A stretch of 64,000 nucleotides of DNA from Gigaspora rosea. Lineage: Eukaryota; Glomeromycota; Glomeromycetes; Diversisporales; Gigasporaceae. The position numbers and the translations under genes are program-made. Location of the stretch: NCBI GenBank assembly GCA_003550325.1, contig QKWP01000264.1, forward strand, positions 148,806-212,805, written 5' to 3'. A model generated the notes under the pieces. It worked only from the letters and a program-made list of their open reading frames with translations, searched no databases and was not told where the DNA came from. The stretch's first letter is position 1; each line of letters begins with the position of its first letter. This document shows positions 45,584 to 56,865 of this stretch, piece after piece.

Positions 45584-46639
45584 TGCTTTTTTTTATAAGC
45601 ACAACCTTGCCAAAATTCTTTATTTAAGATAGAATTAATAATACATAAATAGTACACTGAATTCTGACTACTTTAGGGAATGTTTGACTCAGACTACTTT
45701 GTCTGTGGCTGTTTCTTAGCTAAATCAGAACTGAAGTCCTAGTTAGTCTTCAAACTAGGTATATTGTTAGCACTTGAACAGGTCTGTTTAATCAAACCTG
45801 CCAAGATATGCTTATTGCTATAAAATTACTAAGAGCTGTTATTATTCAATATAATAAACACAGAGTGATATAGTGTATAAAAGATAATAAATTGATGTTT
45901 GGTATAATAGATTTGAAATTGGATAACACATGGGTGCACATGTTCAGTAAAATGTAGTAAAGTAATAGTAGCTACATGAATGCAAGCTAGTTTTATTGAA
46001 GTATATTTGTCACTATGTAATTATAGAGGGCTCTAAAATATACTGTACATAGATAGGTTTGATCAGAGAATGCATCACTATCATAAAAAATATATATGAA
46101 TAAAGGTTTAACCTTGTGTATTCTTTTAAAAAATTATTAAAAAGATTGGATTTTTAATTTGTATATTTGTATATCAAAAATCTATATATAAAAGTTTAAT
46201 TTGCATATTTTTAACATAAATTTGGTTAAAATAAGCTACTCCTTTGTTTTGAAATTGAGTACATGCATGGGTAGTATTTTGATTTTTCAAAAAAAACAAA
46301 ATTAAATAAATAAATAATAAATAAAGTAAAAAAAGCACATTTTTTATTTCTACCATATTGCATATATTGTACTCTACTTTTATTATATTTTTTATTCTTT
46401 TTTAATTAAATTTTTTTTATTTTATTTATTTTTTTTTGTTAATTAACCTGGTAGTCATATCATATTTTATTATATAGAAGCGAATTACATATACAAATGT
46501 TGATTCACTACTGACTTTTCAAGCCTTACAATTAAAACACAATTCATCCAGTTACTATAGGCACTTATCCAAGACCTGGCAGAGTAGATTCACCTTACTA
46601 GAATCAGGTATTTATATACCTCCAATCAGTATTGTACAT
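45584..46639. other. AT-rich spacer, no gene seen
   Basis: Only short random ORFs. Simple A/T runs lie at 46380-46440. Confidence 0.45.
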
Positions 46640-46905
46640 TTTCACCGTCCCAGTCTTTTTTTACCATGTCCCAATGTCACAACGTCCCAGCGTCCCAAGT
46701 GTCCCAACTATGTTCCAAGCCTTAATAATTAATAAATTAATTTAAAAAAATATATAATTATATATTTTTTTAGATGCTGAACACGTTTTTAAAAAAATTT
46801 AATTGGATTATCTTAATAAAATTTTAAGTAATTTCAATTTATAAAATTGTCCCAGAATGTTTCAAATGTTCCAATGTATGTCCCAACTGTCCCATGTACA
46901 ACACT
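46640..46905. repeat. GTCCCA-rich degenerate repeat element
   Basis: Clusters of GTCCCA(A/G) words at both ends (46645-46725 and 46850-46895) surround an AT-rich core. The outer words TTGTACAT and TGTACAAC suggest inverted ends. No coding potential. Confidence 0.45.
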
Positions 46906-47675
46906 GCCTCCAATAACTAGATCAACAGCTTAGATCTACAGCCAGTCATAACTACCTACTTTTCTTTCAAACTTCTTTACCTAGATCTAGCAGAGCTGTT
47001 AACTAACAATAACTGCATAAAAAAAAGACTAAAGAAAAACAATATATAAAAGGGTATAGGGGAAGCAACGAGAAAAAAGGGTAAGTAAAAAAAGGGGAAA
47101 CACTACAATATCTAAGCGAAAAACCAAAATAAATAGACAATATGAAAAAAGCGAAAAAAAGTCAATAGTATGACATACATATATTAAAGAAAAAAAAAAG
47201 AAAAGAAAAGAAAACAGAAAAACAGAAAAGAACAAAAGAAAAAAAGAATATTTGAGAATATTCTACAACAATTTCTAAAGTGGTTTCTCCAAAAAACCTT
47301 ACATATTATTCATTGTTTACTTTGTTCCCAAAATATACTCATGATCTTGATTCCAATATGGTTGGTGACTTCCCAATTTGGACAGAACTTTTTAAAATTT
47401 CGCAAAAGTTGTCAACACCAAAATTTTTACTTGTAGTTTTTTTAGAGAGTGTGAGTTCTTCTTTATAAAATCGTAATATCACTAAACTAAACTCCTTTAG
47501 AAGTGGGTTTGGTGCTTTTTTCTTCAGTAAGTGATAAACTCTAAACTTGTCAACAGGCAGTCTATGAGCTTTACATCTAAATGACAAGTGCTATTTCCGC
47601 AGTAAGAGATAAACTATAAGCAAGTTAGCAAGTACCGTAGTCTATGAGCTCTACTCCTAAATGACAGGTGCTGTC
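46906..47675. other. Spacer with a purine-rich run and a local duplication
   Basis: Strongly A/G-biased plus strand at 47010-47260. Two copies of a segment with TCTATGAGCT...CTAAATGACA(A/G)GTGCT (47560-47590 and 47640-47672). No gene. Confidence 0.45.
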
Positions 47676-48335
47676 TTATCCCTTAATTTGTTATGCAGAC
47701 ATATTTGCCTGCGAAAATTTTAAAATTTTAAATTTTTTAATTAAAACTTTAAATATTAATTTTAGCTATATACTTTCTAAGTAAAAAATATAATATTAGT
47801 TCTGTTTTATCAACTTTATTATAAAATTTTTTTAAAATTATTAAAAAACTTTGGTGTAATAAAAGTTTAAAGTTTTTGTTTTGGAACTTTTACTATAGAA
47901 TTTTTTCTTTAGGTTTTCTCAAATTTTATATGTTCCCGTCTATAAAAAATTTTTCACTTCTAATACAAGTCCTAATTTTTACAAGTAAATCATTTAAAGT
48001 CAAATAATAAAAGTTGTCATCCTTTATATAAACTACAAAGTTGTATAAGAAACTATATTTTTAAAACCAATATTTAAAGAATTCGCCAAGATATCGTAAA
48101 ATATTTTTTTGGTTAAAAAATTTCTTTAAAATTTAATAATTTCAGCTTATAAGCAACATAAACTTTTTGTCTTATAATATAAGTTTAAATAATTCAAAAA
48201 TATAATCCTTGTTCTTAAATATTATAATACCAAATTTTATTTAAATATCTTAAATGATTAAAAAACTAGATCAGAGGTATATTTATAGTAATTATACAGG
48301 CAAATTTGCCTGTGAACCTCTACAAAGTAAGGGAT
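47676..48335. mobile_element. TIR element about 660 bp
   Basis: The left end CTTATCCCTTAATTTGTTAT...TTTGCCTG mirrors the right end CAGGCAAATTTGCCTG...TAAGGGATAG, imperfectly. AT-rich interior without ORF. Confidence 0.5.
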
Positions 48336-48803
48336 AGTTCCCAATACAACTGCTTTCTTAGCTATAGTTTTTTTGTTAAAATTTTATTATAAAAGATTTT
48401 TGATTTTTGTTTATTTTATTTATTTTATTTAACATAATATTTTATTTAATATAACATTTATTTATTTATTTATTAATTTTTATTTTTTTTATTTTTTTTA
48501 TGTATTTATTTAACAATTTTTTTATTTTCTTTTTTAATAATTTTTTTATTCTTTTTTAAAATAATAATAATATTATTATTATTATTTATTATTTTTATTT
48601 TTATTTAAATTTATTTATTTATTTATTTTATTTAATGTAATATTTATTTATTCAGGACAAAATTATACTACTGGTGTTCAACACCAGTATGTGGTATAAC
48701 GTGAAGATCAATATCAAAAAAAATAAACAAAAAAAATAAACAAAAGTTAAAGTTGATAAAGTTGAGTTAGAGTTAATAGTTAGGGTTAGGTTGAGACATA
48801 GTA

Positions 48804-49114
48804 TATGGGGCCGTTGCAATGAAAGGGCCGATACTGCCCAAAAATGAAAATTGGGTTTTTGTTATATTTGAATAAATTTTGACATGTACTACATTTTTCA
48901 ATTATAAATGGAAATTGATTTGTATAATAAAAAATTGAGATATTTAAAAAAAAATTTTCTTGGGAGTTTCGTACATCACGGGATTACCCGATAGAATGGA
49001 CTAATCAAATCACGAAAATTTTGATTAACCTGGATCAGTTCGAACAAAACAAACATGGTTTTCTTAAAATTATATATAAACCAGTATCGGCCCTTTCTAC
49101 TGCAAAGGCCCCAT
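48804..49114. mobile_element. Nested TIR element (GGGCC ends) in E1
   Basis: Ends TATGGGGCCGTTGCAATGA...AGGGCCGATACTG and mirror CAGTATCGGCCCTTTC...GGCCCCATA, about 310 bp; no ORF. Confidence 0.7.
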
Positions 49115-49117
49115 AAA

Positions 49118-49255
49118 TTATAGTTATTGTATGGATATGTGTGTGTAAGTTAGTTACACACCGGTTCATATGAAAGCACGTGACCAAAGGCCACGTGATT
49201 GAATATGAATCGGTGTTTAACTAACTTATATATACATATCCATATAATAACTATA
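49118..49255. repeat. Near-perfect hairpin about 138 bp
   Basis: Arms TATAGTTATTG...TATGGATATG and ...AAGTTAGTTACACACCG, with mirrors, pair around a GTGACCAAAGGCCACGTG core. Confidence 0.75.
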
Positions 49256-50310
49256 TTATCGTATGGGTCTGACGTAACAACCCGTGCGTCACTTAACAAT
49301 AATAATAATTAAACTATAAAAAAAACTTTCGTATTGAATAAACCTTCGCTGCCCAACAATTGCAAGTTAAAAAAAACACTAACAAATTACAATATTAAAA
49401 AACAACAAACTAATTGATATCTTCGTTTCTGCCAATTACAATTTATTCACTCCAGCCAATTACAATATTAAAAAACACACAACTAATTAGTTTCGTTCTA
49501 GTCAATTATAATTTTTTTAAAAATCTTTGTCCAAGCTATTTACAATATTAAAAGATACACAATTAATTGAAGTCTTTGTTCCAACCATTTAAATTTTTTT
49601 TTAAAAAAAAACACATTTAACTATTTGTAAAAAAAACAAAAAATTTATAATATATCTTCGGCATCCAATCTATTACTATTATAAAAAAAATACCNAAAAA
49701 AAACAAAAAATTTATAATATATCTTCGGCATCCAATCTATTACTATTATAAAAAAAATACCCAGTTAGATAAAAACTTTTCCAATCTATTACAATTATAA
49801 AAAAATACCCAAATAATAAAAGTCTTCGCCTAATTTATTACAATTATAAAAAATACCCAAATAATAAAAGTCTTGCTTAATCTATTGCAATTATAAAAAA
49901 CACCCAGATAATAAAAGTCTTTGCCCAATCTATTGCAATTATAAAATACCCAGATAATAAAAGTCTTCGCCCAATCTATTACAATTACAAAAGAATACTC
50001 AGCTAATAAAAGTTTTCGCCCAATCTATTACAATTATAAAAATACCAAGTTAATAAAAGTCTTTGCCCAATCTATTACAATTTTAAAAAATACCCAGTTA
50101 AACAAAAGTCTTTGTCCAATTCTAAAAAAATACCAAACTCACATATCAATACATAGTTTTATTGCAAAAACTGAATTCAGTTTTTGCTTGTAAAATAACT
50201 AAATTCACACTGGTCTATATGAAAATTATGTGTCACATGATTTTCATATAAACCGTATGATAAGCTTTCAAAAAAAGCACGAGTTGTTACATAAGACCCA
50301 TACGATAAAG
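49250..50310. mobile_element. Nested TIR element with internal 60-bp tandem repeats
   Basis: Ends ATCGTATGGGTCTGACGTAA and mirror TTACATAAGACCCATACGAT. The interior from about 49330 to 50130 is a tandem array of roughly 55-65 bp units (CCCAATCTATTACAATTATA plus AAAAATACCCAG and AATAAAAGTCTTCG). It contains the single N at 49695. Confidence 0.65.
49629..49761. repeat. Exact 66-bp duplication flanking an N
   Basis: 49629-49694 and 49696-49761 are identical by eye, separated by one ambiguous base. Likely an assembly join rather than biology. Confidence 0.8.
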
Positions 50311-50370
50311 TAAAATTTCACAATGGGTTTTTTTAAAAAAAAATAGGTTCATAGATAAAATTTTGAGATA

Positions 50371-50812
50371 CAGTACCAGACAGCAAAAACCATCCATTTT
50401 TTTTTAGGGCGCCAAATTTGAGAATTTTATAACAATCCTGATTGGCTAATTTTTTGTGTAACAAAATTTTGATTGGTCAAAAATATAAAAATAATTTTTT
50501 TTATATAGTAAGCGCCAAATTTTGGATTTTTAATAATAAATATTAACCAATCAAATCACAAGCACGAGATTTGCATCAATCTGATTGGTCGATTGACCTG
50601 CGCCAAATTTCTGCTTTACTATTAAAGTTGCTGAGCTTTAAACCCTTATAACTTCTTTAAAAAGCAAGATATCAAAAATCTGTCTTACAGAATTGTAGTT
50701 TAGGTTACAAATGAAAAATTTGTAAGAGGGATTTTTAAAATAATTACTTGTTGTGAAGTTATTAGACTTTAAACAATGCCAAACAAATAGATGGTTTTCA
50801 CTGTCTGGTACT
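50371..50812. mobile_element. Nested hairpin element in E1
   Basis: Ends TACAGTACCAGACAG and mirror CTGTCTGGTACTGTA. The interior carries TTGATTGG/CCAATCA inverted words. Absent from the E1 copy at 53266. Confidence 0.7.
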
Positions 50813-50960
50813 GTAGAAGGTATTTTTTAAAAAAAAAATAACAAAACAACAAAATTTTATGTTACATCTGATCTTTACATTACACTGCATTTAAAAAAAT
50901 TTGATTGGTGAAAATCATTGTAGTGTTGAGCACCAGTGATGTGATTTAGTAAAACCGTAT

Positions 50961-52224
50961 TTATTTATTTATTTATTTTTTATTTTTTTTTAATATTAAG
51001 GGTATAGCTCCTGCCCCAAACTTTATTAATACTTAAGCAAATTGACATATGGCGTGCCTTTTATACATACATATTTTATACAAGTATTGAGACTAGGACT
51101 TCAGGCTATGAAACCTTTTATCTACGGCTAAAACCCACCAGAGCCTTCCATATTCCTATTTATATAGTTGACCTGGATTTGTATATCCCTTTTCAACCAA
51201 CAATCAGCACCCACATGTCCACTACTTTACCCATATTTCCTAATTCATCACTTCTGTGTTGCCAGGTAGGCGCTTTATGCTTCCAAGTTGGTGTATCTGA
51301 AATCTGGTTACCTAGAAAATCCCTTACTAGCGTACTTCTCGGGGGTTCGTATCTCAAGCCATGCAGCTGCCTCTACCACATTGGGTAAGTATCTCAAGCC
51401 TGTATACTGCCGCAACCAGCCAGTTTCCTGTGATTTGAAGACCCAGGATTTAATGTTCTGAATTTGAAAATGTGCGAACAACTGTACTTCCCGCTATGGT
51501 AGCAAGGACCTGGGCTTTCGCAAATGCTTCTATTGCTGAATATAGTTGGATGGCATCATGAGGCTTAGGAGAACCCGATCAACACTACATGCATTTATCG
51601 TATTGGTGGTCCCAAATTCTCTTAGTATCTGATGACTCCCATATGGATACGCCCAGAGCTTCATTGGGTCTTGACACATACACACCTCCATGTTTCTGCC
51701 TCTTATTGGCTAATTAGTTCTGTCTGCCCTTGTGAAGTTCAGTAGACCCAGTACCTGGTTAGTCACTCTTTGGATCCTTTTCCCCAGTTATCCCAGACTA
51801 CCAATCCAGTTGGCCCATAAGAATTGGTCTGCCAGGCTTTAAGTGCCTAAGGTCTCCCTTTCCTTGGTTCATAATTCTATAACACATGACTTTTTCCTCT
51901 GGTACGACTCCAGTGGCCAGGTTGTTGGGCCTTCTTTGCCATAGAGGCTATTACCCATCCAGTTTCCTGGTCAGTCACCGCTAAGATCCTTTTCCCCAGT
52001 ACTATCGAAAGTCTAGCTACCTCTCCACTCAGGGCTTGCCAAACAGGTTTCAATTGTTCCGGTTCCTTGGCTTTTACCAAGGTTACAGGTAATCTACCCG
52101 ACCGATCGATAAACAAATATTACCATAACACAGGCCTATTTTTCATTCATCTCCAGTGGGATTTGAACTCTAGACCTGCCGCTTGGTGAGTGACAACCAG
52201 ACAGCTTATCTATGTTGCCACACT
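50961..52224 (-). mobile_element. tRNA-related retroelement, family S2 (minus strand)
   Basis: On the minus strand the head at about 52224 reads GAGTGTGGCAAC, then CCAAGCGGCAGGTC and B-box-like AGAGTTCAAATCCC. The tail is T-rich on the plus strand at 50961-50995. The head matches the element at 59879-60665. The body (about 1.2 kb) is GC-richer than its surroundings. The 79-codon minus-strand frame at 51877-52116 has no recognisable domain. A SINE or a non-autonomous relative is likely. Confidence 0.65.
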
Positions 52225-52451
52225 CTTAATTTATTTATTTATTATTTATTTTTTATATTTTTATTTAATTTCTTTTTTTTTTCTTTTGTTTATTTAATCT
52301 TTTTATTTTTTTTATTATCAGTTTTTTTAAAAAATTCTCATTTTTTAGTTTTTTATTTTTTTTATTTTATTATTATTTTTTTAATTTTTTGATTCTTTTT
52401 TAATTTTTTGTTTATTTATTTATTTTTTTTTGATATTATTAATTTTTTTTA
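52225..52451. other. T-rich low-complexity tract
   Basis: Almost pure T/A-T words (TTTATTTATT) separate the S2 element from element E2; a similar tract follows E2 at 55392-55830. No coding value. Confidence 0.6.
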
Positions 52452-53078
52452 TTAATGGCTATCCGTTTGCTGTACTAAATTTAGTACAAAATACTGAATT
52501 TAGTACAGTTATAAAATTTAAATTTTGAAAAATTTTTCTTATTAACTTTAAATTAAATTTATATAATATATAAATATATAGTTATACTTTATTTTGGTAT
52601 ATTTAAAAGTTAGCTAATTCAACAAAAGTTTTATTTTGCAAGTTTTAAAAAAATTTGTATATTGATAATTTTATTAAACATAATATACCATTTTTATATA
52701 CTTTAATTAAATACAATAGCTCAAATTTTTACATATTAATAAGCAATCAAAAAAATATATATAATAACTGAGTATATATAAAACATCTTTTTAAAAAAAT
52801 ATATTATAATTTTTTGATTTAATATTTTTTTAAAAAATTCAAATTTGTTTAATTTTTTTAAAAAAATTAATAAATATCTAAAAAATTTTAGTTTTTGTAA
52901 AAGTTAACTAATTAAAATCACTTGTTGCTTTGTGCTATTAAACAAGTAACTTGGTATAACAATTACAAAAAAGTCTGTAAAATTTTATTTAAAGTTATTA
53001 TATAAAAAAAAGAGTTATAGTACTGAATAAAGTACTAATATGTTCTAGTGTAACATTACAATTTTAATAATAAAAGGC

Positions 53079-53199
53079 CTATAACTTTTGATCTACTAAT
53101 CCAATTTAAATGATTAACTATCAAAATGATTATCTCATTGAGAGACTCATTTTGATAGTTAAATTATCTAAATTGGATTAGTGGATCAAAAGTTATAGA
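53079..53199. repeat. Hairpin about 120 bp
   Basis: CTATAACTTTTGATCTACTA...ATCCAATTTA and its mirror flank an ATTATCTCATTGAGAGA loop. A half-copy recurs near 54572-54600. Confidence 0.65.
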
Positions 53200-53265
53200 T
53201 TTTTAAAGATTTATATAATAATTCAATATAAAATTCAATAATTAAGTTTTAAAAAAATTTAACTA

Positions 53266-53790
53266 AAATATATCAAGTTTACTAAAACGCACCACTGGTG
53301 CCAACACTACAATTATTTTCACCAATCACATTTTTTAAATGCAGTGTAACGTAAAGATCTTGTGTAACATAAATTTTTTGCCATTTTGCTATTTTTTTTA
53401 AAAATGCTTTCTATCTCAAAATTTTATCTATGAAACCACCATTTTTTTTTAAAAAAAAAAAAAATTCCTTGTGAAATTTTACTATATACTATGCCTCACC
53501 CTAACCCCTAAGGGAGCCTACTTTTATCACCTGATTTTTTAGGGGGGTTAAAAATTTTGGAAATTATATATAAGACCTGATAATTTTCATATCTAGGGGG
53601 GGGTAAGGGCTACTAATAAACTGAAATCAGGTGATAAAAGTAGGCGCCCTAACTATTAACTCTCACTTAACATTTATTAAATTCAATTTTTGTTTATTTT
53701 TTTTGTTTATTTTTTATATTGATCTTCACGTTACACTACATACTGGTTTTGAACACCAGTGGTGCGTTTTAGTAAACTTGAAATATATTT
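53266..53790. mobile_element. Compact E1-family element
   Basis: About 525 bp with inverted ends ATCAAGTTTACTAAAACGC / GCGTTTTAGTAAACTTG and CACCAGTGGTG words. It contains its own inner hairpin (53510-53650, GCCTACTTTTATCACCTGAT and mirror). Serves as the uninterrupted reference for 48655-50957. Confidence 0.7.
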
Positions 53791-53906
53791 TATTTATTTT
53801 TTATTTATTTTTATTATTTAAACTATAGTATATTTAATTCTAAAACTTAGTTTTAATTAAATAAATTATTAATTATAAAATTTTTAATATATTATATTAA
53901 TATACA

Positions 53907-54169
53907 ATATGGGATCTTTGCTAGGAAAATCACCCTTCGAGTTTTCCGATTGGGCAAATTCGGGCCAACTTAGACCAGAATATCGGTTCTTATTTACATG
54001 TAAATCCGCCTTTACTTTATTGATTCTATAGTTTATTAAATAAACTATAGAAACAATAAAATAATGGCAGATTTACATGTAAATAAGAACCGATTTTCTG
54101 GTCTAAATTTGCCCGAATTTGCCCAATCGGAAAATCTCGAGGGTGATTTTCCTAGCAAAGATCCCATAT
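53907..54169. mobile_element. Full-length hairpin element (arms about 125 bp)
   Basis: GGGATCTTTGCTAGGAAAAT at the left and its exact mirror at the right. Arms continue to an axis near 54038 (CTATAGTTTATTAAATAAAC) with only a few mismatches. No ORF. The near-identity of the arms implies recent formation or gene conversion. Confidence 0.85.
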
Positions 54170-54179
54170 ATTAGAAAGA

Positions 54180-54410
54180 ACAGGACTAGATAGTGCCCCA
54201 TTCACTTTGTGCCCCCTATTGTTATATCTCGAAATTTTACTAGGGTAACCCCTGTTGCACTTCTAACAAAAAATGATCCTCTCGCAATTCTGTACTAATC
54301 TCAACCCTAACTCTAATCCTAACCCTAACCCTAACCCTAGCTTCGGGCGAAATTAATTATTAGTACATTAGAGGGCACAAAATGCACAGGGGCCCTGTCT
54401 AGATTTCTCC
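54180..54410. mobile_element. TIR element with CCCTAA core
   Basis: Ends AGGACTAGATAGTGCCCCAT...TTGTGCCCC and mirror GGGCACAAAATGCAC...CCTGTCTAGAT. The core at 54303-54340 is (CCCTAA)n-like, the complement of the TTAGGG telomere repeat. Confidence 0.7.
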
Positions 54411-54636
54411 TATTAGAAATAATAAAATTATTTAGATATTTTTTTAATATTAAAGTTTTAGTCAAATTTTTTAAAAAAAATATAAATAGTAAAATTTTTG
54501 ATTAAATTTCTTTCAAATTTTAATATGTTGTAGAGCTAGTTTTTCTGATTTTAATAGTAGTAAAATCATTAAAATTGGATTAGTAGATAAAAAGTTATAA
54601 GAAATTTAAGTTTAGCAATTTTTTTATAAAATTTAT

Positions 54637-54930
54637 TGTCCGGAGCAAAGCGGAGGACTCCTATTTTCACGTCATTAGCAATTTTTGTCTGTCTGTCCAC
54701 CCATCTGATCAATGATCTACATATACTAAAGGTCTTAGATTTTGTCTGTTTGTTCTCCACGTGATCAATTGATCTACACATATTAGAAGCGTTAGCAGAT
54801 TTTGTCTGTCTGTCCGCCCACGTGATCAATGATCTGCACATACTAGTGGTCTTATCAAAATTTGTCCGTCTGTCTGCCCATGTGACCAATAACAATAATT
54901 AACTTTTTTTTTAATTCGCTCCGGACTTAC
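54637..54930. repeat. Minisatellite of 4 units (about 57-62 bp) inside small TIRs
   Basis: Four units containing TTTTGTCTGTCTGTCC, a CACGTGATCAATGATCTACA-like segment and CATACTA, bracketed by GTCCGGAGC and GCTCCGGAC. The 108-codon minus-strand frame across it is just the repeat translated. Confidence 0.7.
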
Positions 54931-56662
54931 AACAGCTCCTGTTTTCCTAGTTAATAAAAACATATGATTTACTATACAAATATAGAAATAGACTAACTAT
55001 ATTTAGACTTGTATTACTATAAAACAGGCTTATATAAAGTATTTTAAAAAATTATTTTTTAAATAAAATAATTTTTTTACAATTAAATTAGAACCAATAT
55101 AATCTAAAAATTTTATATTTTTACAATTTTATCAAAAATTTTTAGCAAAATTAATTTTTATTACTGTACTAAATTAAGTACAGAAAATTTTCAAAAAAAA
55201 AACAATAGTTTTAAAACTAATTTATAAAAAATTTTTATTAATAAATATAATTCAAATTGTATACAAATTTTAGTCTTATATCAAAATTTATTTAAGTAAA
55301 GTTTGAATAAAATTTATTAAATAGATGGCTCAAAAAATATTTTTTTATATTGTACTAAATTTAGTACAAATGTGAAACGGATAGCCATTAAATTAATTTT
55401 TTCTTTTTTTTTAATTTTTTTTTATTCTTTTATTTATTTTTTTGTTTATTTTTATTTATTTATTTTTATTTATTTTTAAATTTTTTTTAATTCTATTTTT
55501 TTAATTTTTTGGTTATTTATTTATTTTTTTTTGATATCACTTGATTTTTCTATTTATTATATTAGTTTTCCTTTTTTTTTATTTATTATTTTATTTTTTT
55601 ATTCTACTTTTTATTCACATTGATTTTTTTATTTTTTTATCTTTTTTTTATTTAATACTATTTATTATTTTTATTTATTTATTCTATTTAGTATTAGTAA
55701 GTATTCTTCTTTTGTTTTTTCTTTGTTTGTTTTTCTTTTTTCAGCTTAATCTAATTTTCTTTTTTTTTGTAAATTTAGTTTTATTAGATACTGGAATAAT
55801 ATTTTATTTACCTTTTGTTATATAGATCAATAATAAGTATTTTTTGCTGTATTTGATTTTTCTTTACAAATTGTGTTGTTTAGGTTTTTTGTTGTTTTTA
55901 ATATCACTTTGAACTAGTGTTATCACATGACCAGATCATGACAGATCAAATTACTAAGTTCAATTAGTGAAGTCATATGATGACTTCACTAATTAAATTT
56001 AGTAATATAATCTGTTATAATATGATCATATACCAATATTGCTTTGAACACATTTCTGCCTTGTTAGTTTTGGGTTAAAGTATCTTATTGCTGATTTCAA
56101 AGTTGCTTCAGGTGTGTTTTAGAATGTTTTGTAGTTTTACTTGTAGAATTTCTTCAGATGCCAGTTAGTTCTTCTGTATAATTTTATAATTGTTTTATGT
56201 ACCTTGTCATTAATTTTAATATTGCTTTAATGTGTTTTAAAGATTTACTTCAGGTGCTTATAAGTTTTTTTGGCATTTCTTGTATGACTTTATGGTGTCT
56301 TGTTACTGATTTTAATATTGCTTCAAGTACATTTTGGGGTCTTTTGTTATAAATTTTGTTTTAGTTGCCCTATTAGTTTTTTGGATACTCTCTGTATAAC
56401 TTTATTGTTCAGATATTTTATCACTAATTTGACATTGCTTTGGTACATTTTGGAATATATTGTAAATTTTGTCTTGAATACCTTGTTAGTTTTCTTGGAC
56501 ATTTTTATTTTACTTCATTGTTGCTTTAGGTGTTTAATTACTAATTTGTTGAACTTTTTTTTTTAGTAATAATAGCTATATTTTACTAGTGCCATTGCTT
56601 GTAGATGTTTTCTGCCTTTGTTAATTTTGTATTTGCTATAGGATTGTAAATTACTGTATTCT

Positions 56663-56865
56663 ATTATGAATAAGCACCACTTTTTTTAAAATTTTAAACT
56701 TGAATATCTTAACAATTAACTAATTAATTTAATAAATTTTTTTATTTTAATTTTATAAATTTATAAAATTTAAATAAAAAAAGGTTTATAAAATTTAATT
56801 AGTTAACTGTTAAGATATTTAAGTTTAAAATTTTAAAAAGAAATGCTTATTCATGATAAAATATA
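56663..56865. repeat. Palindrome about 200 bp
   Basis: ATGAATAAGCACCACTTTTT...TTGAATATCTTAACAATTAA and its mirror, with the axis near 56765 in AAATTTATAAATTT. Confidence 0.7.

Larger units (their letters stand above)
48655..50957. mobile_element. Non-autonomous element E1 carrying nested insertions
   Basis: Its left end (CACCAGTATGTGG...AACGTGAAGATC) and right end (GATCTTTACATTACACTGC...CACCAGTGATG) match, in inverse orientation, the compact 525-bp copy at 53266-53790. Comparing the two shows at least two later insertions here: about 48804-50306 and about 50371-50812. No transposase ORF. Confidence 0.65.
52452..55391. mobile_element. TIR element E2, about 2.9 kb, hosting other elements
   Basis: Ends TTAATGGCTATCCGTTT and mirror AACGGATAGCCATTAA, each followed inward by the palindrome GTACTAAATTTAGTAC. 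Inside lie the E1 copy (53266-53790), a long hairpin (53907-54169), a CCCTAA-bearing MITE (54180-54410) and a minisatellite-bearing element (54637-54930). No transposase. Confidence 0.7.

Noticed and set aside
51877-52116. 79-codon minus-strand ORF with protein-like composition
   Set aside because: Lies wholly within the S2 element, has no recognisable domain, and has no counterpart frame in the plus-strand S2 copy.
54569-54895. 108-codon ORF with repeated CRSL-TWADRQTK words
   Set aside because: Direct translation of the four-unit minisatellite in element 54637-54930.
52452-55391. Autonomous DNA transposon
   Set aside because: Terminal inverted repeats exist but no frame encodes a transposase-like protein; the size comes from nested inserts.
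55541-55825. Leu/Phe-rich ORFs resembling membrane proteins (also 56300-56566, 57563-57748, 63554-63802)
   Set aside because: Low-complexity T-rich DNA yields hydrophobic translations in any frame; no motif, no conservation visible.
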